From positions 2,436,750 through 2,500,749 of the forward strand of contig CM074815.1 of the NCBI GenBank assembly GCA_037447605.1: DNA of 64,000 nucleotides, in the 5' to 3' direction. This document shows positions 1 through 10,543 of this stretch, piece by piece. Made by a program: the position numbers and the translations under genes. Below the pieces are notes generated by a model that did no database searches, was not told the origin of the DNA, and was given only the letters and a program-made list of their open reading frames with translations. Every line of letters begins with the position of its first letter. Position 1 is the stretch's first letter. The stretch comes from Zygnema circumcarinatum (lineage: Eukaryota; Streptophyta; Zygnematophyceae; Zygnematales; Zygnemataceae).

Positions 1-820
1 TGTTTTGGATGCAGCGTCCACGGCCTCCCTCCCCAAGGCGGAGCCATGGCGGCCGGGCCTCCCTGCGCTCTCTTCCTCCCTCCCTCGCTTAGCCGACGTG
101 GAGGCGGTCAAGCGGCAAATTCCACGGCGCGACATTCGCGTTCGGCCGCCGCGCGCCGCAAGTGCGAATTCCAGTTTCCGCCGCGCGGCGCCACTCGCCC
201 ACTGCTGGCGGACCTGGGATGCCACGTGGTGAGACCGCCAGGTGCCCCCGCGATCGCCCCCTGCAGTTCACTTTCCCGCTGCACGCTCAACAGCGCACAT
301 GGAGCGGGCATGTGCCAGGGCGTGACGCGGTCGTACTCCCGGGAGTCCGTACCGTACGGCCTTGACCGAGCGGAGATCTCCGAAGACCGGCCCGGCCTGC
401 CAGGTGGCGCGCAGGGGCGCCGCCAGGCTGGCACCGCCCGGCAAGGTCCCAGTTCCGCGGGGCCGGCCACGTGGCGTGAAATGGACTCGCGGAAGAAGCC
501 CCGGAACGAGGTTCAACTCCGCCACGTGTCGCGTCAAGACGGGCCCACCGAGGTCCACGTCCAGCGCCGCCCGCGTCCTCCGCAGAGACGGGGCGGGTCC
601 CGCCCCTCTCCCTCCCCTCCCCTTCCTCCCTCCCCTCCCTCGCGCTCTCGCGGGCGGGCGGGCGGGCGGCGGTCTCTCTATCGCGATGCCGCCCGGCAAG
701 AAGATCCTCGTCGCTGCGGCGCGCGGCCGCCTCCCCGGCGCGCTATAAGCGGCGCGCGGTGGCCTCCCTCGGCGGACTGGCTGGCGAGGCGCAGCGCTTG
801 CTCGCTGCTGCACGGGCGCC
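1..820. promoter_or_regulatory. GC-rich 5' region of kinase K1
   Basis: GC-rich DNA upstream of the K1 start codon. G-box cores (CACGTG) occur near 221, 468 and 524. A CCGTACCGTACGG doublet lies near 348-360. A C/T-rich run (about 600-650) and a GGGC run (655-670) precede a TATA-like element at 744. Long open frames here on both strands are a by-product of low stop-codon density and show no recognisable domain. Confidence 0.5.
744..749 (+). promoter_or_regulatory. TATA-box-like element of K1
   Basis: TATAAG stands in an otherwise very GC-rich context, 77 bases before the K1 ATG at 821. That spacing suits a TATA box followed by a short 5' UTR. It is assigned by sequence and position only. Confidence 0.4.
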
Positions 821-3041
821 ATGGCGCGGGCCGACGCTGAGCTCGCGCTGAGGCCTGCAAGCGCCACGTGGAGTGACCACCTCCTCCGGACAGACGTGGC
901 GGAGGGAAACGGGTTGAGCATTTTCGGAATGGAGTACGACGACGTGGAGAGGGGCTACCGACTGGGCCCGGTGCTGGGCCGCGGCGTGATGGGCGTGGTG
1001 CGGCGGTGCGTGAGCGTGCGCACGGGCGAGGTGTTCGCCTGCAAGACGCTCTCCAAGCGCCGCATGACGTATGTTGCGGACGTTGAGGACGTGCGGGCGG
1101 AGGTGGCGGCGCTGAGCGCTGTCAGCGGCCACCCCGCTGTCGCAGCCGTGGAAGACGTGGTGGAAGACGAGGAGGTGAGGGAGGATGAATATGATCATGT
1201 TGATGGTCATGGTCGTAGTGGATGGAAGGAGTCAAACGCTAACTCACTTACATTTTATTTCTCACCCGGTGGGGCAGCAGTGGTTCCGTACCAGCTTCTT
1301 AAGAGAAAATAGCATCCATTTTTTTTCGTTCCATCCCCTCCTATTTCGGCTGCAGCTGTCTTGAGCCCGCATGCATCCCCAGGGCCCACATGTAGCAATG
1401 GTGCGCTGGAGTAGGACAAAGTCGCAAGGAAGCGAGTTCCCTATTGACGTTTTCCTTCTCCAAACCTCGCATGCTCCTGTTCTCGCATCACTTAACAAAA
1501 GGACATTATTGCGATGCAGAGCGTCCACATCATCATGGAGTTCTGCCAAGGGGGCAACCTCCTCGACCGCATCAAGCAGAGGCGGCGTTTCTCCGAGAGG
1601 TGCGCGGCGCAGGCGTGCCGCGCGCTGCTGTCGGCGGTGCGGCACTGCCACGCGCGGGGGGTCATGCACCGCGACCTCAAGCCCGAAAACGTCCTCCTCA
1701 CGTCGCTGCACTCCGACTCGGCCATCAAAGTGGCGGACTTCGGGCAGGCAGTCTTCTTCAGCCCTCGGCAAAAGCTGACCCAGGCAGTGGGAACCCCGTG
1801 AGCCGCCCTCTCCCTCCCCCTCCTGCGCGCACTCCTTCTCACATTTGGGCGTCCGCTTGGTCTTGCGCTCTCTGCCTTTCCCTCTGCATGTGATCCTGGT
1901 CCACCCTGTTGGGGTACATTGTTGCCTCGCCAGAACACCGGACGAACTCTCCGCTGACAGCCTAATGTTTGAAAACTCGCAGGTACTATGTAGCCCCGGA
2001 GGTTTTGAGCCATTCCTACGGCCCTGAAGCCGACATTTGGAGCGTTGGCGTCATTCTCTACATGCTGCTCTGTGGGATCCCACCCTTTCGTGCAAAGTCT
2101 CGGCAAGCTATCTTTGCTAAAATCAAAGAGGGTGTTTATGACTTGAAAGTGGGCCCATGGCGGCACATCTCAGACGCGGCCAAGGACCTCGTCCAGAGGA
2201 TGCTGTCCCTTGACCCTGCGGAGAGGATCACTGCTCAAGATGCACACGGTAGATGCTGCTCACCCTGCCTGCCTGCATGCTGAAGAAAACCGCCATTGTT
2301 CCGGCAAAGCGGCCCCATAGAATGTATTTGACGCAGCATTGTTTGTCGATACAGGCGCTCTGCTTGGGAATTTGATGCTGCATGTGCAGTTCCTGACGTT
2401 AACCCTCTGGAAACCTACTGAAATGCTCATTTGTGATCCTGCAATCCGATTACTACAGTCAAATTCACTCTTGGCAGCACACTCCTTTGCTTGCAGAACA
2501 TCCATGGCTTCAGCAACAGTGTGAATCACACTACCAAACAGCGTTTCAGCCATTTTACAAATCCGCATCTTGGGATTCTTTGGCGGAGTTCGATCGATTT
2601 CCAACGGAGAATATGCACAGCATCGATGGGACCTTCGTGAACACCGACCGCAGTATGAGTGACGAGCACTGCACACAGTGGCATATATCGCAAGATCTGA
2701 CACGTAGCACATCCAACGCGTCCCTTTTTGGGCATGCAAGGTCCAGCAGCTCATCAGCCTATGGTTCAAGCGCTGTCGTCAACATCATTTCAACTGCAGC
2801 GGACTTCACTCCCACACGCAAAGCAACTCATTCTTGTTACAAGTCGCTCCATGAGTCGCAAGAGAAGTGCAGAGCTGCATACAGTCCCCACATTCCTCAG
2901 ATGTCCTCACCTCCCTGCAAGTCTCCTCCTCATATCACCTTCCCATTCCACTCCAGCCATCGGAGGCTTCTATTCCGCTTGAAATCTGGAAGAACACTGC
3001 CAGCACAACCAATGCACACGGGGATTCGGCAAAGTCGGTGA
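821..3041 (+). CDS. CDPK-like Ser/Thr protein kinase without EF-hands (K1)
   Basis: Predicted Ser/Thr kinase of the CDPK branch of the CaMK group. Four exons keep frame: 821-1174, 1520-1797, 1983-2248, 2497-3041 (480 residues). The ATG at 821 has a good context (GCCATGG). The kinase domain spans about 46-305. It has a glycine-rich loop LGRGVMGVV, the ATP-anchoring Lys75 in FACKTL, catalytic HRDLKPEN with Asp170, DFG at 191 followed by QA, and VAPEV. The CDPK-typical stretch GPWRHIS..AKDLV and a terminal HPWL close the domain. The tail of about 175 residues is Ser/Thr/His-rich and holds no EF-hand or CDPK junction that I can see. Phosphoenolpyruvate carboxylase kinases are the known EF-hand-less CDPK relatives, but their lack of a tail argues against that identity. 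It is the only plus-strand member of the five kinases and is convergent with K2. A possible extra 3' exon near 3601-3798 was not included. Confidence 0.86.
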
Positions 3042-6000
3042 TTGGGCAGCCAAGTCCAATCAGCTGGAAGCTGTTTCTCAAGAAGACGCACCGATCAAGA
3101 AAGTGGTATGTGTCACCCCCTTGTTGATCGTAATATTGAAGTGGAAGTAGTGGACATTGCAAGCACAAATGAAGAGGAAAAAGCAAGGACAAAAGGGAGC
3201 AGTCCTCTTTAGAAAGGGTGCTTGCACAATGAAGTCGTTTATTTACGAAGTCATGGATCTAAGAAAAAATGTGTGCTAACAAAGGATTTATTCGCAGATC
3301 GTCTGGTTAAGAGTCTGACTAATAGTCTGACTGAGAATATGACTAATATCTCACTAAAAAAATAATTTGAGAAACGGCTCAGGAGGTTCTCGCGGATCTG
3401 CCCGGATGAAGTCAAGGCTGAATAAGTACAAATGAGTTAAGAGAGTACGGAGAAATATGCAATTGTTATAACACAACACGTAACTCCCACGTAGGTTCTG
3501 GATGCGGGAATTCCGTCTAACTGTCATTTGAAAGGCACCGTACAACAGTCAAAGCGAGACTTTAGAAAGTTTTCTGACTCACTCAATTTCTCTTCTGCAG
3601 GGAAGTGACATCGTGTACAAAGGGACACTAGGGCCTGAAAAGCTCATGCGAGGTCACTGCTTGCTGCAATTCAGTCGTTCAACTGACACTAAAAAATGGC
3701 AGCGACCAGAGCCCACTCTGACTGCCTCGACTGTGCACCTCTGCGAGTATTTTGTCAACAATTTGCAAGTCAAGCGATGTGGTAAACCATGCAGCTAAAA
3801 CATGCAGCGTGAACAGTGATAGATAGAAAGCCTCCAGGTGTGGAAGTGGTTGGGAATCAGAATCCAATCATTCCGCAGAATTTAGTTTAGCACGCTAACT
3901 TTTTCAGGCCTTCGCGGCTCACTTTCCATTCAGATCCGCACTTTAGTGGTTTTTAGAAATAACAACATTCTTTTGAGTATCAGCAAATAAAAGAGCGAAT
4001 GCTTAGCAAGCACTAAGCTAAACAGCTAGCAATTAGCTCAGTTCTCAATCATTCTTTTTCCAATAATGCAAGAGGCCCATGCCTCTGGTAAAATCTTGAC
4101 TTAGGCCGGTCCAGTCGGCAGACTGTTGTGGCCGCAATGCCAAGCGTATTGGCTCGCAAGTAAACTATTGACTTTTTTTCTGAAAAAAAATCGTATCGTC
4201 TCTTATTTCTCGATGCTGAATGTTCCGGAGTTGATAATTGTATATATATCTGCCAAATTTCCTGGAATCACAGGTAGCAAGTGCAAGCGTGGAGCCTGCT
4301 TCCGTTTTGAGAAAAAAGAAACGGTATCCAACATAGCAATCCAGCGTTGAAAAGCGCAGAGAGAACGGCGAGAGCTTGGCAAGAGATGGAAGAAGGAAAC
4401 CGGATGGAGTAAGGAAGATCCTAGGGCAAGAAGGGAAACGCGGGGGAAGGTAAAGGGAGCGAAGGAGGGAGAACAGCGCATGAAGCGCGGGATCCGGCGC
4501 TCAATGTCATAAAAGGAAGTTCTTTCAGGGAGGGAAGGCGAGGACGATGCAGAGGACAACCAGAGAATCCAACCGAGAAAGACAGGCAGGAAGACAGTGA
4601 CCGGCGAGCATGTACAACAAGAAGGAGAAGCACCAGGCAGACGCAGTGCGGCGAGCGTGCAGAGAGAGACGCAACAGCAGTGAGGAGGAGGTGCGGGAGA
4701 ACAGCGGGGAAGCACGAGCAAGAGCAAGAGCAGGAGGCAGGCCATGCCGCACGGGGCTGGCTGACTGGCTGGTCGCGGACTGTACGGCGGCAGCCGAGGA
4801 GCGAGGCCCAACCGGCAGGCCTCCTCAGTAGGGTTTATCCCCTAAATATCGTGAATATCTTATTTATGGGAGAAATTGAGTTAAGTTTTAAGTGATTTAA
4901 CCTTGAATACCATACAAGCCCTTAAAAAGCATTTTTTTGGTAAAAAAGATTGAAATGAATTGCATTGATAACGATGTCGTTGAAAGATACTTTGACGGAT
5001 GCATATTCGTTTATGTTGGGGCGCGCAGCTACAGCCTTGCACTCACGATAGCGATGTCATCATATGTATATGAACTCTACTTGTTGGTGTAACAGCACGG
5101 CTTTAGAAGTGGAAAACTTTCATTGAACTCGCGATGGCAAGGCCATCAAATGTACATGGACAAAGGCAAAATGTGGAACCACGAAGAACTGGTCACAAAG
5201 GACCGAAACACAATAAAACGAAGCTAGGAGCGGAAAACTACGCCTAGGCACAACAACGCAGCCCTTAGAAGCAGCCGCGAAGGTCACCGATGTGAGGCAC
5301 ATCGCGAGGAGGGAGCGGCGGAAGTGCACTCCGCAACTCCGTTGGTGCAAACTCTTCAACTCTAATAGAAGATTGGGTTTATTGACCAATCAATCAGAAC
5401 ACTTGTGCCTTAGGCAACCACAACACATGGTCACTCATTCAACGACCCAATTGGGCGAGCAGCTTGCGGAAGGAACCTCCACGAGCAGGCGCCAACCGGC
5501 AAGCAAAAGGCGGGAGTATTCCTGCGTTGTCCGTATATGCACGGCCGGGTCCGTACAGGTCGTAGTTTCGGGTTTCTTCAACCCCAAATTCGGGGCCCGT
5601 CCATCCCCTCCCCTCCCCTCCCCTCCCGCCCGGTTGGAGGCGGCCCCGAGGCGTGGAGGGCCACGTGGCGGGCCGCCAGCTGGCGGCGGATCCGCCCGGC
5701 GCGGCGCGATTGGGCCGCTCGGAGTCGAAGCCAATCAGCGCGCGGGGCGGGGTGGCCGTACGGAAGGCGAGGGCCCAGGGGTAGGGGTGGAGGGAGGGAG
5801 GGCGCCAGGCAGGAAGGGCCGTAGAAGCAATCGATGCACGGGACAAGAACTTCCAATTGCAGAAGTCTTAATGTGCAGGTTCAGCAAGACAAGGAAACGC
5901 CTGCCTTCCTGATCTCTCTATAGAAATAGAATATGGGGTACTGTACGCAACATTGTGATGGTTACTATCTATTGGATGAACCGAAAGAAAAATGGATCAC

Positions 6001-6552
6001 TGCGAATGTAGGATGGTCGTAATGATCACGCAAAGTTGAATTTTAGAAACGCACTTGCCTATTGCGCAAGTGTGGTCATCTCCTTCAGTCGCCGGAGACA
6101 GCAAACAACCTACATGAATTATTGCCAACAGTTCCCGGGAACAGGTAAGACTCATCTTCAGGTACTGGGACACTGCATCAGTCAAACTGCAATGTCTGCA
6201 AGCCAGTCTTGCATTGCTGTCTTTATAAATCCAGAGACACGGTAAATAGTGGAACGTGGGGCAAAAATGACATTACTATCAAAAGAATCCCAACACTAGT
6301 CCTACTGGTGACCGGAGAACCGAGCCACTGATTAGATTGAGCTTCCGATATTTTGACATTCGAATCGATAAAGTTACATCTGGTTGAACGGACCAATTCC
6401 TGCAAATTCCCGAAAGCGATGCTTCAGTTAGCACAATGTTGACCCTCGCGCACAAATGCAGGGAAGGCACTCATGTGAAACAGAAGTGCTTGGTTTGACT
6501 CACCTATAATGCGAGCCTCATGGAGCATAGGTGATTTGAAACCGTGCCCTGC
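3042..6552. other. Intergenic interval between convergent K1 and K2
   Basis: About 3.5 kb. It should include the 3' UTRs of K1 and K2 and AT-rich DNA from 3200 to 4350. A purine-rich block (4350-4800) creates a long antisense frame that I do not accept as a gene. A copy of a dispersed repeat lies at 5125-5324. A GC-rich block at 5580-5850 carries CCCCT repeats, one GCCACGTGGC palindrome near 5660 and CCGTACGG near 5755. That block resembles the promoters elsewhere in the window, yet no gene beside it could be supported. Confidence 0.5.
5125..5324. repeat. Dispersed repeat, copy A
   Basis: About 200 bases that align in the same orientation with 47348-47564. Shared blocks include CATCAAATGTA, GGAACCACGA, the AGGAGCGGAA/CGGAGCGGAA region, CAACAACGC, GAAGCAGCCGC and GATGTGAGGCACATCGCG. 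The last block forms a perfect 7-bp hairpin (CGATGTG/CACATCG) around a 3-base loop. No coding potential or target-site duplication could be recognised. Confidence 0.7.
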
Positions 6553-9273
6553 TCATCTTCGCCCAAAAGCAGTACAACATCCACCTCGGTTAACAACAGA
6601 TCTCAAAGGAGGAGTGAGTCCCTCCCTGGAAAGCCTTTGGGAGTTCGAACTTGAGGAGAACGCACAAGAGAGCGGGAGGGTAATTGGAAAGGGCAGTTTG
6701 CATCTTAACCGCCCTTTACGTGGATGCAGACTGTATGTGGAGGTCCATCGAGACTGGTAGATCATTTTATGGTGTGAGTGAAAACTGAACTGCGGCGTGC
6801 TCTCATCAGCCGTAGTTGATGCAATGCTTAACTCGCTGTCTAGTGAAGAGCTGGAATAGCTGCCAGACCCGTTACTGTACGACGAGTTGCGCACAACTGT
6901 TGCTGCCGGCTGACTTGGTGGAAGTAGCTGACAGTCATACAGATGATCCGCAAACCACAGCTCGGGTGAAACAAGAGCAGGAGAGTATCTCGATCGACTC
7001 GAAGCTGTGGAGGGATGGTTGCTCGATCGGGCAAAATCTGTAAGGCGGTCAGAAAGGGTGCCTTCTTCTTGCTCTGATAAGGACGGATAAGAGGACTGCG
7101 TGTAACTATAGGCAGGCTGGCAGTTCCACTTGATCCACGGATGTTCTGCATTGGCACATGCTGGAAATGAGGCGTGAACATAAAACAGGAGAAAAGCAAT
7201 TTGCGACTCTAATATGAGAAACTTTCCTTAAGGAGGGTGCAGAAATTCACCTTTGGCTTCCTCAGGCGTGATTCTTTTCACCGGGTCTAAGCAGAGCATT
7301 AGGCTGACGAGATCCTTTGCCTCCGCTGAGATGTAGCGCCACGGCCCCGATTCCAAGTCAAAAATACCTGCCTTGATTTTTACAAAAATGGCGTTCCTTG
7401 TCTCTGCCCAGAACGGCGGCACTCCACATAGAAGTATGTAGAGGATGACTCCCAGACTCCACACATCCGCCTCGCGGCCGTACGATCGGCGGAGGACCTC
7501 CGGTGCGACGTAGTACCTTCAGATCAACAAAATGGCATGGGCCGCCGGTAAGTTCAGCACTTGTGCGCTGAAAATAATCCTTCTCAAACGATGCGCAGAG
7601 CTTGTGATCCGTTGACTGGAGCTAAATGTGACGGGAAAACTCGGGAACAGATCAAGAAGAGATGAGAGTAATGTTAACTTAAATCTAAACTAATCGACAA
7701 ATACAACGAAAAGACATGGACATGGTAAACATACGGAGTACCCACTGCCTGGTGCAGCTTCACTCCTTTCTTGAGCAACGCGGCCTGCCCAAAGTCCACC
7801 ACTTTGATGGCGGAGTTGGAGGTGGGGGACATCATGAGGATGTTCTCCGGCTTCAAGTCGCGGTGCACTACGCCCTTTGCGTGGCAGTACTGCACGACGG
7901 AGAGGAGCTGCCGGCACAGCGCGGCGGCCTCCTTTTCTGAAAACTGCTTCCGTTGCTTGATGTGGCCGAGCAGATCTCCGCCTTCGCAGGGCTCCATGAT
8001 AATGTGGACATTCTGATGATAATTCACCCCAAAGCAAAGCTCATCCGTAAATCACTGAGTATATTAGCATTGCATACTCCGCTGGTAAATTAAAAAGGTG
8101 TTCCCACCAAACAATGCCTGCTTATGGGCAGGCATGGCATGGCTTACATACAGGGCTGGAAACCCATCTGAAGACTCATTTTCCATTGAAGTCGCAGTTA
8201 TTAAGATCAATTAGCTGCTAAGATTGGATAATAGCCCGTCAAGGTCAAAAAAATATAAAGTTCAAAAGATTGAGAGGGGGGAAGGTCAAGCCTTATTCTG
8301 TCAATCAAGGACTTTGGTTATTTTTTTCTTGCGATGATTAGCTAGCCGATCAATACTTGAGTATGTAGCTGCCCAGTTTATCGACGGTGCCTTCTACTCG
8401 AATTCCTGCCAACGCCGTTGTACTGTTGACTCTCTTAACATAGTTTACTTCTTGACCATGATCAGCCTCACACGTATTCGAACTACCAGAAAGAATCATG
8501 TAAAGGATTTTAAGAGCAAACTAACCAGTACTTACATGTATCCATCTTCCCACCAATCGGATACCAATATTACATGATTGCCACGTTTTTCATGTTCCAT
8601 ACTTGGCATCCTAAGCGATCGTTTCTTATTCCTAACGTCACGCATACAACGTGATCGTCTGAACACTTGTTACTCCTGGACTCCTCGTTGATTGCTGCCA
8701 AGTTCTAGGCTCAGAATCACTTGACGCGCGACAAATCGTCTAGAACAAATCGAGCATCGCCATGTGAATCACAAAACGGCCGTTCCCCTCCCGCATGCAT
8801 AATGACACACTTGCTCACCCAGCCATTCATTCCAGCGACCCAAGCTCAAGGCCATGGCGTACAGGCTGCTTCCCCACCTTCTCGTCTTCCATCACCGCCT
8901 TCATCCTCGCCACGCCGCCATGCCTCCTCACCCGCCTCATGGCTCGCACCTCCGCGCGCACCGCCGCAACGTCGCGCGGTCCGCTGAGGTCGGCCTTCCG
9001 GAGCGTCTTGCAGGCGAAGACCTCGCCCGTCCTGCGGCTCGTGCAGCGCCGCACCACTCCCGACATCCCCTCGCCGAGCTGCCTCCCCAGCACGTACTCG
9101 TCCTCTACGCTGCTGTACGGAATGCCCAGAACGCGAGGTGTCAGCCGGAACGCCTCCGCCGACTCAGCGATAATGAGCGGAGTCTGGAGTGGCACCATGC
9201 GGACGCCCTCCTCGTGCAGGCGCCTGCTCCGACGGTGCCGCCCGTGACTGCCCGGCAGCCCGGCAGCAGCCAT
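6553..9273 (-). CDS. CDPK-like Ser/Thr protein kinase without EF-hands (K2)
   Basis: Second kinase paralog. Exons on the minus strand: 9273-8878, 8012-7735, 7516-7251, 7145-6553, giving 510 residues in frame. An in-frame ATG at 9348 would add 25 residues; 9273 is preferred because it has a purine at -3. The N-terminus holds the family motif [16 protein letters not shown] directly before the glycine-rich loop [12 protein letters not shown]-binding Lys is about residue 89, HRDLKPEN has catalytic Asp184, and DFGQA begins near 205. GPWRYIS and EHPWIKWNC mark the C-lobe end. The tail of about 195 residues is Ser/Tyr-rich, including a run of alternating Ser, Gly and Asn, and does not resemble the K1 tail. 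Intron 1 is the longest (865 bases) and has nothing I recognise. The gene is convergent with K1 and divergent from the 10544 gene. Confidence 0.86.
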
Positions 9274-9420
9274 GGCTGCGGCCCGCGGGTCTTTGCGGAG
9301 TAGGGCCGTGTTTGGTCGCGCAGGAGAGCCAAGGCGGCGGTCCACCATGGACGAAGGGTGCGTGGAAGGCGAGAGTGACGAGGCAGCGCAGCGCAGGGTG
9401 GAAGGAGGCCCGGCAATCCC

Positions 9421-9655
9421 TCCCTCCCTTCCTTCTCTCCTCCCTCTCCTTTCCTCTCGTCTCGTCTCCTCTCCTCTCCTCTCCTCTCCTCTCCTCCCTC
9501 TCCTCTCCTCTCCTCTCCTCTCCTCTCCTGGCGATTTGGCGAGTGGCGCCTCGGCTGGCCGCCAGTGGGTGGCTGGCGCCTGGCGGGCGGCCCGGGGGGA
9601 GGCAGGGAGGGAGGGAGGGAGGTTGGGAGGGAGGGAGGGAGGGAGGGAGGGAGGG
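9421..9655. repeat. CTCTC and GGGA simple repeats
   Basis: A pyrimidine microsatellite built on CTCTC/CTCCT (about 9421-9530) is followed by GGGA repeats (about 9597-9655). These low-complexity runs generate several overlapping long frames on both strands that are not genes. Confidence 0.9.
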
Positions 9656-10150
9656 CGAGTGGCGGCCCGCAGCGGCGCGATCCGCGAACCACGTGGAACC
9701 GTTTTTCGCGTGGCAGCGCGGCATTGGTCCCTGCCGCCCTCATTGACCGCGCTCGTGCGGAGCGGTCGCTGAAAAGTGCGCGCGAGATCTGCCGGGCCGC
9801 AAAGCGACAAACACGCCTGGTGCTTGCCGACCTACGCGAACAGCTAGGCATGTCGGCCACTTGCGCGTACGGCCGGGCGGGCGGGGGAATTGGTTACAGT
9901 ACTGATCGCGGCCGCTACGCAACGGGTCGCACACGTGGCAGGCGCGGGTCGCGCCGCGTGGCACGGGCGAGATCTCCCGCGGTCCGGCCGTTGCGTGGGC
10001 TGACTTGGCAGCGAGGGGAGCGGTCAGCGCCAGGGTGGCAGCGCGCGAGTGCCAGCGTGGCGGCCCGCCGGGGGGTGGGGGGGGTGGGGGGCTCGCCGAA
10101 CAGGGCGGACCGTTGGACCAACCATTGGCTGCCTGCGACCATTCGTTTGC

Positions 10151-10245
10151 AACCCAGCCAACCATTGATGTGGTTGTCAATCATTGACGTGGTTGCCAAC
10201 CATTGACGTGGTTGCCAACCATTGACGTGGTTGCCAGCCGTTGAC
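10151..10245. repeat. 19-bp tandem array with TGACGTGG cores
   Basis: Five consecutive units of 19 bases. Two are exactly gtggttgccaaccattgac (10189-10207 and 10208-10226), with diverged units on each side (10151-10169, 10170-10188 and 10227-10245). Each clean junction creates TGACGTGG, a bZIP-type core, next to GGTTGCCAACC, an 11-bp odd palindrome. The array lies in the bidirectional promoter 300-390 bases before the start at 10544. Confidence 0.85.
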
Positions 10246-10543
10246 CAATGGCGTAAGTCCGCGGCCAAAGGCCGGGCGGTTAGGACCAAGCTTAGGCTGC
10301 ACGCAGGCCCCGCCCGCGTTAGATTCCCGGGCGGGAAACACGGGGCGCGACCAAGTGGGCCCTTTGGCTGAGGCGAGGGCGGGCGGGTGGCGCCACTCAC
10401 TGCTCGGCCGGGTCCATGCGCGCTCGCTCTGTCTCGACCCATCGCGACCGTCCGCTGCGCGCTAGCATCCGACGGCCCTGGAGTTGCCAACCGTCCGAGG
10501 GGGCGCTCGGCCCAGCCCGTCCGCCCGTCAGCTCCGGGCGGCC

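Larger units (their letters stand above)
9274..10543. promoter_or_regulatory. Bidirectional GC-rich promoter between K2 and the Gdown1-like gene
   Basis: About 1.27 kb between divergent starts at 9273 and 10544. It holds a CTCTC microsatellite (about 9420-9530), a GGGA run (about 9597-9655), CACGTG cores near 9689 and 9931, CGTACGG near 9868 and the 19-bp tandem array at 10151-10245. CCAAT-type words (ATTGG, CAATGG) flank the array. Both genes are probably driven from here. Confidence 0.5.

Noticed and set aside
46-921. Overlapping open frames of 200-260 codons on both strands upstream of K1
   Set aside because: GC-rich promoter DNA with few stops; Arg/Pro-rich translation, no domain, and overlap with the supported K1 start.
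3590-3798. Possible extra 3' exon of K1 (65 codons after a CTGCAG acceptor)
   Set aside because: The K1 frame already ends at 3041. Reaching this exon needs an unsupported donor near 3095-3110, and the peptide has no counterpart in K2-K5.
4203-4811. 202-codon minus-strand frame with Leu-rich stretch
   Set aside because: It lies opposite a purine-rich simple region; Ser/Pro/Leu composition, no splice or domain support.
5292-5912. 206-codon plus-strand frame and its antisense partners
   Set aside because: Runs through the end of a repeat and a GC-rich block; Arg/Gly/Pro bias and no domain.
9141-9860. Long Arg/Glu- or Ser/Pro-rich frames over the CTCTC and GGGA repeats
   Set aside because: Simple repeats read as peptides. 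The K2 first exon at 8878-9273 explains the only conserved part.
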